Shown here piece by piece: positions 8,429 to 15,699 of a DNA stretch of 64,000 nucleotides. This stretch comes from JAEXOD01 sp963663265 (GTDB lineage Bacteria > Bacteroidota > Ignavibacteria > Ignavibacteriales > Melioribacteraceae), in the NCBI GenBank assembly GCA_963663265.2, contig CAXXXM010000004.1:1-64000 (forward strand). Reading direction: 5' to 3'. Position 1 is the stretch's first letter. Every line of letters starts with the position of its first letter. The notes under the pieces are model-generated. The model made no database searches, was not told where the DNA came from, and was given only the letters and a program-made list of their open reading frames with translations. The position numbers and the translations under genes were made by a program.

Positions 8429-10429
8429 ATGAAAAGAATCTACATATTATTTTTATTCCTCTTTTCCTGTTCTTTATTTGCACAGTATTCTGCTGATGCA
8501 TATTTGAAATCGAAAGGTGAAGTTTATTTTAAGTTCAAAGTTGAAAACATGTCCGATATTCAAACATTTACCAAAATAGTTTCAATTGATAATGTAAAAG
8601 GTAACGAAGTTTATGCTTATGCAAATCAAAAAGAATACGATACATTCTTAAAGTATCAGATTCCTATTGAAGTACTAAAACACCCTGGTGATGTTGGCAA
8701 AATAGCAATGAGCAATGATTACAAATTGATTAAAGGTAACTGGAATACATATCCAACCTATGATGCATATGTTCAAATGATGTACGCTTTTGAAGAAAAT
8801 TATCCAGGTCTTTGTAAAATTATTGATGCCGGTAATACAGTTCAAGGCAGAAAAATTTTATTTGCCAAAATTAGTAAAAATGTAAATACTGAAGAAGCTG
8901 AGCCAAAGTTTATGTATACCGCCACTATGCATGGTGATGAAACAACAGGTTATGTTTTAATGCTTAGGCTTATTGATTCATTATTAACCACATACAATAC
9001 TAATACAAGAGTTCATAATTTATTAGATAATTTTGAAATTTGGATCAATCCACTTGCTAACCCAGATGGGACATATCATGGTGGCAACAGCTCAGTAAAC
9101 GGAGCAACTCGCTATAATGCAAATTATGTTGATTATAATAGAAATTTTCCTGACCCTGTTGATGGGCCACATCCTGATGGTGAAGCATGGCAGCCTGAAA
9201 CTATTATTATGAAAGATTTGGCATTAAATAACGTTTTTGCAATGTCTGCAAACTTTCATGGTGGAGAAGAAGTAATCAACTATCCTTGGGATACATGGGC
9301 TCGTTTACATACCGATAACACTTGGATGAAATATGTTTCAAGAGAATTTGCAGATACAGTTCATGGACACGCTCCTTCATCTTATATGGATGGATATGAC
9401 AATGGAATTACCAATGGTTATGATTGGTATAGAGTTGCAGGTGGAAGGCAAGATTTTTATACTTACTTTGGACATGGAAGAGAAATTACAATGGAAATTT
9501 CTTTGGTAAAATTACTTTCCCCTTCTTTGTTACCAAATCATTGGGAATATCTAAAAAGATCATTCTTAAATTATATTGAACAAGCTGGATATGGAATTCA
9601 TGGTGTTGTAACTGATTCAATTACCGGTGCCCCAATTAAAGCCAAAATTGAAATAGTTGGACACGATTTAAATATTGATAGTTCATTTGTTTATTCAAGT
9701 AATAGAACCGGTTTTTATACTCGTTTAATTGCTCCTGGAACTTATACCGTAAAAGTTTCAGCTGGAAATTATTTTACAAAAACAATCTCTGGAATTTCTG
9801 TTACAAATAAACATACTACCATATTAAATATTCCTTTAATGACAACTAATCCAGTACCTGTTGAATTAATATCATTTACCGCTAATACATCAAACAATGG
9901 AATTACTCTTAATTGGTCAACTGCAACAGAAACAAATAACAAAGGTTTTGAAATATTAAGAAAATCACCTAATAGCGATTGGTTAAACGTTGCTTTTATT
10001 GAAGGTAACGGAACTACAACTGAATCTAATAATTACTCATATTCAGATAAAGTTTCTGAAAATGGTAAATATCAATATCAATTAAAACAAATTGATTATG
10101 ATGGTACAGTAAATTATTCATCGGTTATTGAAGCTGATTTTGCTCCGGTTTTTGAATATCAATTAGTTGGAAATTACCCTAATCCATTCAACCCTTCAAC
10201 TAACATTGTGTTTTCATTACCTGTTGCATCACAAGTAAATATTTCTCTGTATAATTTAATTGGACAGAAAGTTTGTGATGTTACAAATCAAATGTACAAT
10301 GCCGGAAAAAATGAAATTAAATTTAATGCAGATAATTTGTCAGCAGGTATTTACATTTATAAAATGAATGCTCAAGGTACAAATAATACTCATTTTACAT
10401 CAAGCCGTAAAATGATGTTATTAAAATAA
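8429..10429 (+). CDS. secreted M14 zinc carboxypeptidase with T9SS sorting domain
   Basis: This 666 aa protein is modular. A signal peptide (MKRIYILFLFLFSCSLFAQ) and a propeptide-like region of about 80 residues come first. The M14 catalytic domain (about 95-390) has zinc ligands H168 and E171 in MHGDETTGY, H277 in ANFHGGEE, and catalytic E356 in GREITMEIS. A carboxypeptidase-regulatory-like beta domain (IHGVVTDSITGAPIKAKIEI) follows, then a fibronectin-like domain (LNWSTATETNNKGFEIL), then a C-terminal T9SS type A sorting domain with NYPNPFNPSTNI and a KMMLLK ending. Family knowledge implies export by Sec then T9SS, and cleavage of C-terminal residues from peptides outside the cell. It stands alone, with a strong terminator 38 bp downstream. 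Confidence 0.94.
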   Translation: MKRIYILFLFLFSCSLFAQYSADAYLKSKGEVYFKFKVENMSDIQTFTKIVSIDNVKGNEVYAYANQKEYDTFLKYQIPIEVLKHPGDVGKIAMSNDYKLIKGNWNTYPTYDAYVQMMYAFEENYPGLCKIIDAGNTVQGRKILFAKISKNVNTEEAEPKFMYTATMHGDETTGYVLMLRLIDSLLTTYNTNTRVHNLLDNFEIWINPLANPDGTYHGGNSSVNGATRYNANYVDYNRNFPDPVDGPHPDGEAWQPETIIMKDLALNNVFAMSANFHGGEEVINYPWDTWARLHTDNTWMKYVSREFADTVHGHAPSSYMDGYDNGITNGYDWYRVAGGRQDFYTYFGHGREITMEISLVKLLSPSLLPNHWEYLKRSFLNYIEQAGYGIHGVVTDSITGAPIKAKIEIVGHDLNIDSSFVYSSNRTGFYTRLIAPGTYTVKVSAGNYFTKTISGISVTNKHTTILNIPLMTTNPVPVELISFTANTSNNGITLNWSTATETNNKGFEILRKSPNSDWLNVAFIEGNGTTTESNNYSYSDKVSENGKYQYQLKQIDYDGTVNYSSVIEADFAPVFEYQLVGNYPNPFNPSTNIVFSLPVASQVNISLYNLIGQKVCDVTNQMYNAGKNEIKFNADNLSAGIYIYKMNAQGTNNTHFTSSRKMMLLK

Positions 10430-10466
10430 TTTTTAATTCTGAATTTTTAATTTTGAATTATTGTAT

Positions 10467-10496
10467 GCCACTCAGAAAAACCTGAGTGGCTTTTTT
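10467..10496 (+). terminator. rho-independent terminator of the M14 peptidase gene
   Basis: A perfect 9 bp stem (GCCACTCAG with CTGAGTGGC) encloses an AAAAAC loop and is followed by six Ts. It sits 38 bp after the stop codon. The A/T-rich run just before it (TTTTGAATTATTGTAT, 10451-10466) recurs before another terminator near 29110. Confidence 0.9.
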
Positions 10497-10615
10497 GTTT
10501 TTGTAAATAATAATGAAACACACCTGTAATAATATTGGTTTATTTACGTAAAATGTTTTATCGGGCATTAATTCTGTTATTCATTACGCATAATAATTAT
10601 GCTGTTAGCTAATAT

Positions 10616-11141
10616 CTGCTTTTCGTCACTTGTCACCCTGTCACTCGTCACTTACTGATCGCAGAGCAATCACACGTCGGTAACCATGTAAAACAAAAAA
10701 TACCCACAACTTCGGATGAAGTTGCACCTTAAAAGAGAAACTTGATACTTGATACTTGCGACTTGTTAATGGTAATTGATAGTTAAGCCGTAGAAAAAAT
10801 GCATATCCAAATAAATCCCACGCCAGCGTGAGTGCCCTAGACTTTGAATTAAAGATTAAACATTTATTAAAAACAGAAGAGCCAATATTTAGATAACTGA
10901 GACCCAGAGGGTCGAAATGTCAATAGCAATTCGCAAAAAACAAATAACAAGCCCCAGCGGGGCGACATGTTCTTTTTGTTTTTTTACTCCCTAAAATTTA
11001 TCTACATATTACATAAAACAAAACAATTTGAATTGATTAAATTTATCTTATTTTTTACTATTCACTATTAGCTGTTTACGGTATTTGTTTTTTGTTAATG
11101 TACCTTGTTACTTGTCCCTTTCTTATGTCACCGGTGCCCGG
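10616..11141. repeat. gene-free hairpin-rich block, copy 1 of a direct duplication
   Basis: About 526 bp without a credible gene. It contains several short palindromes, each followed by a conserved tail. They are TGATCGC/GCAATCA at 10656-10672 (then a CACGTCGGTAACCATGT tail), CAACTTC/GAAGTTG at 10707-10724 (tail CACCTT), CACGC/GCGTG near 10831-10842, GACCC/GGGTC at 10901-10913 (tail GAAATGTC) and GCCCC/GGGGC at 10951-10963 (tail GACATGTTC). Short direct repeats of TCACTCG and ACTTGAT type lie between them. The block recurs at 11256-11794, with a stretch of about 200 bp (10842-11050) essentially identical. This looks like a REP-type intergenic repeat family. Small frames such as 11092-11298 arise from the repeats and are not believable genes. 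Confidence 0.8.
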
Positions 11142-11255
11142 TTCTTGTTTTTTTCTGCGTTATGCTAACTACAAAAATGTCACCGGTGCCCGGTTAAAAA
11201 TATTGGTAATAAAGCTTTACGCATTACGCTATTCACTATTAGCTGTTTACGGCAC

Positions 11256-11794
11256 CTGCTTTTTGTCACATATCACCCCGTCACTCGTCACTTACTGATT
11301 GCAGAGCAATCACACGTCGGTAACCATGTAAAACATAAAATACCCACAACTTCGGATGAAGTCGCACCTTGAAAGAGATACTCGAGACTTGAAACTTGCT
11401 AATGGTAATTGATAGTTAAGCCATTCCGGCGGAATGGCTCTATTGGTAGAGTAATCCATAACAATAAATCTCCACTCCAGCGTGAGTGGGCCTAGTCTTT
11501 GAATTAAAGATTAAACATTTATTAAAAACAGAAGAGCCAATATTTAGATAACTGAGACCCAGAGGGTCGAAATGTCAATAGCAATTCGCAAAAAACAAAT
11601 AACAAGCCCCAGCGGGGCGACATGTTCTTTTTGTTTTTTTACTCCCTAAAATTTATCTACATATTACATAAAACAAAACAATTTGAATTGATTAAATTTA
11701 TCTTTTTTTACTATTCACTATTAGATGTTTACGGTATTTGTTTTTCGTTAATGTACCTTGTTACTTGTCCCTTTCTTATGTCACCGGTGCCCGG
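11256..11794. repeat. gene-free hairpin-rich block, copy 2 of the direct duplication
   Basis: The same order of hairpins as copy 1 is found 640 bp downstream. Both copies end in TGTCACCGGTGCCCGG (11126-11141 and 11779-11794), and a third copy of that 16-mer lies at about 11178-11193. The main difference is near 11420-11490. Here a GCCATTCC/GGAATGGC hairpin with a CTCTATTGGTAGAG tail is inserted, and the next hairpin uses CCACTC/GAGTGG where copy 1 uses CACGC/GCGTG. The identical core is non-coding, which points to a recent duplication or to constraint at DNA or RNA level. Confidence 0.8.
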
Positions 11795-11802
11795 ATTATT
11801 CC

Positions 11803-12005
11803 CCATGACTGAAGTCATGGGCAAGAGAATAAAACATTGCATAAAACCCCGTAATGAATTACGGGGACAGAGAGGCTTAATTCAATAGCATAAATAATTA
11901 TTTCAAAAAAAAACAATCATATTCGTAATGATTGCGGAGCAATCACACATCGGTAACCAATCAAGGCAAACTATACCCACGACTTCAGAGAAGTCGAACC
12001 TTGAA
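11803..12005. repeat. further hairpin modules after the duplication
   Basis: Four more short palindromes follow copy 2. They are CCCATGAC/GTCATGGG (about 11803-11822), CCCCGTAAT/ATTACGGGG (about 11847-11867), GATTGC/GCAATC with an ACACATCGGTAACCAAT tail (about 11928-11960) and CGACTTC/GAAGTCG with an AACCTTGAAAG tail (about 11977-12005). The last two are diverged versions of the first two hairpins in copies 1 and 2, so a third, partial repeat unit is present. No coding potential is seen. Confidence 0.65.
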
Positions 12006-12025
12006 AGACTTATTTAAAAATATAA

Positions 12026-12051
12026 AGCCGTTGAAATCATTTTCAACGGCT
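12026..12051 (-). terminator. terminator of the LKR/alanine dehydrogenase-like gene
   Basis: An 11 bp stem (AGCCGTTGAAA with TTTCAACGGCT) with a 4-base loop lies 58 bp after the stop. On the minus strand it is followed by TTATATTTTT. Nearly the same stem sequence is reused at 36293-36321. Confidence 0.75.
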
Positions 12052-12108
12052 ATTCAATCATTAAAAATTAAGAATTCATAATTAAGAATTATTCAATCAT
12101 TCTACCCC

Positions 12109-13422
12109 TTAATCAATATGGTAATCTTCTAAATGCTTTTCAAGGTATTTATATTTTGGTGTTAACTCTCCCCTATGAACAATAAGAGCATTCTTGATAG
12201 AGTTGCCAAGTTTTAGGTTTTCAAAACTTTCGTCAAAATCAGCATCAACAATTTCCTTAATAAATGGGAATAAAGAATCACTAAATGTTTGGGATGCATC
12301 ACGTGGCAATTCACATGGTAAATTATCAACAGCCATGTTTACTATTCCGTTTCCTTCATAACCCATAACAAACGAATCGTCATCAGGATTGTAAACATAA
12401 GCCGGTTCATGCGGGTATGTTGATTTATGAGTTATTTCAATTGCTCCATCAATATCGCAACTAATATCACTAATTAAATGAAGATTAGAAAAATCATGTT
12501 TTCGTAAATACTCTTTAGTTACTAAACGAGGATACTTTTCTTCCCAATAGATAGCATTAACCAATAGATTTATATATGGCAAATAATTTTCAAATTTTGA
12601 TTTGTACTTTTGAGGATTATTGTAATAATCCAGTAATTCAAATTTATCATCTTCAGATATAGGTTCAACCATATCTTCTTCTTTGAAAACAACTTTATAG
12701 AAATAATTAACCTTTTTATCATTAATATTTTTAATTTCCTCAGGAGATACAACTTTATGAGGCAATAAATCAAATATTTCCTGTGCTCCTTTTGAAACAT
12801 TCCCATATCCAGCGAAAGCAAAAACATTTGGAATATCGCAACAATCGAATCCATTATCTTTTAATTCATCACCAATTTCTTTGATTGCTATTTTAGCTTC
12901 TTCTAAATCTTTGTATTCAAATGCGGGTTTTACCTTAAGAAAGATAGTATCTTTACCATACGATTGTAGTCTTTTGCCATACCCATGTAAAGCGTCAATC
13001 ATTCCGGCTAATCCGGCAAATCGCCCAAAAAAGACTAAACGCCTTCCGTTATCATCTTTAATGCATTCATAATCAATCAAATTTACTTTTAATTCCATCA
13101 AACGTTTTAATAATGGCATATTATATCTTTGTCCTTTTATTGTATGCGAAAAGAAAAGATATGTTTTGTTTTCCATTAATAAAGGAATAGGAATTTCTTT
13201 AACTGCAAAAATAGTATTACAATTACTTAAATCTTCATTAATTTCAGCACCACTTTCTAAATATTCCTCATGTGAATAAGCCCTTCGAGGAAATGGTTGG
13301 ACAATTGTTTTAATTCCATATTTCTGATTAATCTCTTTTACAGCGTCAGGAATAACAGGTACTCGGATTTCCCATCGATTTTTGTCTTCACGTCTTAAAC
13401 CAATTGATTTATTCATAGGCAC
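12109..13422 (-). CDS. lysine-ketoglutarate reductase/alanine dehydrogenase-like protein
   Basis: The 437 aa protein has the AlaDH/PNT-type N-terminal domain: IGLRREDKNRWEIRVPVIP, then FAVKEIP and YLFFSHTIKGQ. A Rossmann-type loop FAFAGYGNVSKGAQEIFDLL follows and a C-terminal lobe with HLISDISCDIDGAIE. The SHTIKGQ and DISCDIDGAIE segments fit lysine-ketoglutarate reductase/saccharopine dehydrogenase N-terminal domains better than true alanine dehydrogenase. No separate saccharopine dehydrogenase half is fused or adjacent, so its reaction is uncertain: lysine breakdown or another NAD(P)-dependent amino-acid step. It is a single gene, divergent from rsmI, with its own terminator. The class is secure and the substrate is not. 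Confidence 0.8.
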   Translation of the reverse strand: MPMNKSIGLRREDKNRWEIRVPVIPDAVKEINQKYGIKTIVQPFPRRAYSHEEYLESGAEINEDLSNCNTIFAVKEIPIPLLMENKTYLFFSHTIKGQRYNMPLLKRLMELKVNLIDYECIKDDNGRRLVFFGRFAGLAGMIDALHGYGKRLQSYGKDTIFLKVKPAFEYKDLEEAKIAIKEIGDELKDNGFDCCDIPNVFAFAGYGNVSKGAQEIFDLLPHKVVSPEEIKNINDKKVNYFYKVVFKEEDMVEPISEDDKFELLDYYNNPQKYKSKFENYLPYINLLVNAIYWEEKYPRLVTKEYLRKHDFSNLHLISDISCDIDGAIEITHKSTYPHEPAYVYNPDDDSFVMGYEGNGIVNMAVDNLPCELPRDASQTFSDSLFPFIKEIVDADFDESFENLKLGNSIKNALIVHRGELTPKYKYLEKHLEDYHID

Positions 13423-13550
13423 CCTTAAATTTGATGATTAATATTGATTGTTTAATTTCGTTAAAAATGAAGTAAGTTACAACAAAAGATTTAAGATTTG
13501 AATAAAATTGTGTAAATTTAAATTAATTATTTAGCAAAATGGATTAATAA

Positions 13551-14231
13551 ATGGGAAATCTGCACATAGTTGCGACACCAATCGGAAATTTGTCCGATAT
13601 TACTTTTAGAGCTTTAGAAACATTAAAGAGCGTTGATTTTGTACTTTGCGAAGATACGCGTGTAACTTCAATTTTATTGAAAAAATATGAAATTGAAAAA
13701 CCATTATATGTTTTAAATGCTGGAAACGAGGATAAAAAAGTTGACTTGTATTTAAATTACATAATGGATGGCAATGATGCAGCCCTGGTTTCCGATGCCG
13801 GAACTCCAACAATTTCCGATCCGGGTTGTAGAATAATAAACAAAGCAAAAAAAATGGGAATTAAAATAATTGGTATTCCTGGTGCAAGTGCGGCCATAAC
13901 TGCATTAAGCATGAGCGGACTCCCCTCTGATTCATTTGTTTTTGAGGGTTTTTTACCACAGAAAAAAGGGAGACAAACAAAACTAAAACAACTTGCCATT
14001 GAAGAAAGAACAATTGTTTTTTACGAATCAATGTACAGAATTGAAAAGTTGTTAAATGAGCTGAACGAGTACATGCCTGAAAGACTGATAATAGTATTTA
14101 GAGAACTAACAAAAATGTTTGAAGAATATTGGGAAGGTACTCCTAAAGAGATTATTGATTCATTAAGTACAAAGGTAATTAAGGGTGAGTTTGTGGTTAT
14201 TATTGCACCGATGAAGTGGAAACTACTGTAA
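13551..14231 (+). CDS. rsmI: 16S rRNA (cytidine-2'-O)-methyltransferase RsmI
   Basis: RsmI methylates the 2'-OH of C1402 in 16S rRNA using S-adenosylmethionine. The SAM-binding tetrapyrrole-methylase fold is clear: VATPIGNLSDITFRALETL at residue 7, CEDTR, SDAGTPTISDPG, and IPGASAAITALSMSGLP. The substrate-side segment FEGFLPQKKGRQ and ERTIVFYESMYRI follow. At 226 aa it lacks the C-terminal extension of the E. coli protein (286 aa), a shorter form also known in other phyla. It stands alone between a divergent dehydrogenase gene and a convergent secreted-protein gene, with a terminator 42 bp downstream. Confidence 0.95.
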   Translation: MGNLHIVATPIGNLSDITFRALETLKSVDFVLCEDTRVTSILLKKYEIEKPLYVLNAGNEDKKVDLYLNYIMDGNDAALVSDAGTPTISDPGCRIINKAKKMGIKIIGIPGASAAITALSMSGLPSDSFVFEGFLPQKKGRQTKLKQLAIEERTIVFYESMYRIEKLLNELNEYMPERLIIVFRELTKMFEEYWEGTPKEIIDSLSTKVIKGEFVVIIAPMKWKLL

Positions 14232-14273
14232 AAAGGTTAAGTGTTAAAGTTTTAAGGGTAAATTGTTGTTAAA

Positions 14274-14306
14274 ACTTTGAGTAAAGATCACTCAAAGTTT
14301 TTTTTG
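14274..14306 (+). terminator. terminator after rsmI, possibly bidirectional
   Basis: A 10 bp stem AACTTTGAGT/ACTCAAAGTT with loop AAAGATC is followed by T6. On the opposite strand it is followed by TTTT, so it may also stop the convergent gene at 14329-15039. Confidence 0.85.
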
Positions 14307-14328
14307 TTTGTATTATTAATAATATTTA

Positions 14329-15039
14329 CTATAAAGCAATAGAACATGGTATAGTTTTTAGAACCCCTGCTTTAAGTTGTGCAGGATAAAAGTTTGGCAT
14401 TTTTTCAATTAGAGTAAGAATATTTTTATACTTTTCATCTTTAAGTCTAATGATTTGATGCAGTTTAACTTTACCGTCTGCATAAATTATACAAGCAACA
14501 TAAGCCAATTTGGTTTCTAAATCAGAATCAGCAGGAAAAAGAAGTTTTCTGTTTTCGCTTATTAGTTTTTTGAATGTTTGTATGCCTTGAGGAAAATGAC
14601 ACATTTCAAATACTCTCGACTCATCATTGTACAATGCTTCTTCGTCAGGATTAAATGGTTTTGCCCAATTGGAACCATCGGTTCGGAGCAGAACAATATT
14701 TTCAAATGTAATTTCTTTATTAACTATTCGAATGGTATCAACAACAGGTACAAAGTTTGGAGCCGTTACATTGACAAAATAGATCCCTGGTTTTAAGCTG
14801 TCAACTATTTTAGTACCTTTCCAAGTTAGTTTTTCACCATTTTCATAATTAGATAATTCCACATCAGCCGTAGTAATAGTAGAAAAGAAATTAAGTTTTC
14901 CATAATTTTCAGCAATGGAAGAGTCTTTTAACCGCAGGGTTTCATGGAAGATCAAATCTTTAACTACTGATTTATTTAATTCATTATTTTGTGCAAACAT
15001 TGAAGAAGTAATAAGAAGAAATAATAAAATGCCTTTCAT
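14329..15039 (-). CDS. secreted protein with TonB C-terminal-like domain
   Basis: I chose the ATG at 15039 because it starts a clear signal peptide (MKGILLFLLITSSMFAQ) and has AAAGG upstream; the longer frame to 15108 would bury it. The middle (about 55-130) looks like a PEGA or carboxypeptidase-regulatory-type beta module (KPGIYFVNVTAPNF). The last 65 residues (VACIIYADGKVKLHQIIRL, then LIEKMPNFYPAQLKAGV) resemble the TonB C-terminal fold, with the typical DGKV and MPxxxPA signatures. There is no N-terminal membrane anchor or proline-rich spacer, so it is not a working TonB. It could be a periplasmic or outer-membrane protein that uses the fold for contact. The function is unknown. Confidence 0.7.
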   Translation of the reverse strand: MKGILLFLLITSSMFAQNNELNKSVVKDLIFHETLRLKDSSIAENYGKLNFFSTITTADVELSNYENGEKLTWKGTKIVDSLKPGIYFVNVTAPNFVPVVDTIRIVNKEITFENIVLLRTDGSNWAKPFNPDEEALYNDESRVFEMCHFPQGIQTFKKLISENRKLLFPADSDLETKLAYVACIIYADGKVKLHQIIRLKDEKYKNILTLIEKMPNFYPAQLKAGVLKTIPCSIAL

Positions 15040-15120
15040 ATACCTTTGTTCCATATGTGTAATAATTATTTTATAATATAGGAATATTTTCAATAATAAT
15101 CCAAGCACAAATTTAACGCA

Positions 15121-15152
15121 TAAAAAAATGCCACGAAAAATTCCATGGCACT
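15121..15152 (-). terminator. terminator downstream of apt
   Basis: TGCCA/TGGCA arms (15129-15133 and 15146-15150), with one further G-C pair inside, are followed on the minus strand by TTTTTTT. It lies 26-28 bp after the apt stop codon and probably ends the minus-strand run that begins upstream of dusB. Confidence 0.7.
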
Positions 15153-15177
15153 TGATGTAAAAATTTCTATAAAAGTA

Positions 15178-15699
15178 TTATTCCGAATCGTATTCTACCA
15201 ATGAACGGACATCATATTTTGATAGTTTCTTGCGTCCATTAATAAAAGTTAAATCTATTAAAAATGAAATCTGCACAATTTCGGCTCCAAGTTTTTCAAC
15301 TAATTTGCAAGCAGCCTCCATTGTTCCACCTGTTGCCAACAAATCATCGTGCATTAATATTTTATCACCTGCTGAAATAGCATCTTTATGAATTTCAATT
15401 GAATCCGAGCCATATTCCAAAAAGTAACTTTCGCTTATTGTAGCAGCAGGTAATTTCCCGGGTTTTCTGATTGGAACAAAACCGGCACCTAATTTAGCAG
15501 CCAAAGCACCACCCAATATAAATCCGCGTGATTCAATACCAACAACTTTTGTAATTCCCTTATCTTTTGCCATTTCATATAGTTGATTTAATGCTTCTTC
15601 TAATCCTTTAGGATCATTTAATAATGTTGTAATATCTCTAAAAACTATTCCCTTTTTGGGGAAGTCAGGAATACTTCTAATTAATTCTTTCAAGTCCAT
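15178..15699 (-). CDS. apt: adenine phosphoribosyltransferase
   Basis: APT salvages adenine to AMP with PRPP. The 173 aa length is typical. The N-terminus LKELIRSIPDFPKKGIVFRDITTLL is the standard family opening. The PRPP loop ILMHDDLLATGGTMEAACKL and the segment GIESRGFILGGALAAKL are complete. It is last in a minus-strand cluster. Its start overlaps the end of the PolX gene by 23 bp, which suggests coupled translation, and a terminator follows within 30 bp. Confidence 0.96.
   Translation of the reverse strand: MDLKELIRSIPDFPKKGIVFRDITTLLNDPKGLEEALNQLYEMAKDKGITKVVGIESRGFILGGALAAKLGAGFVPIRKPGKLPAATISESYFLEYGSDSIEIHKDAISAGDKILMHDDLLATGGTMEAACKLVEKLGAEIVQISFLIDLTFINGRKKLSKYDVRSLVEYDSE

Noticed and set aside
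11425..11455. tRNA-like GGCTCTATTGGTAGAG segment
   Set aside because: It resembles a D-arm but no acceptor, anticodon or T arm can be built around it. It is the tail of a GCCATTCC/GGAATGGC repeat hairpin.
11092..11888. Two short plus-strand frames (68 and 88 codons) in the repeat block
   Set aside because: Both lie within duplicated repeat sequence, share the repeat-derived LMYLVTCPFLMSPVPG, and have no ribosome site or domain.
10600..12010. CRISPR array
   Set aside because: The repeats are of several different sequences and lengths, spacing is irregular, the large copies are about 530 bp, and no cas genes are present.
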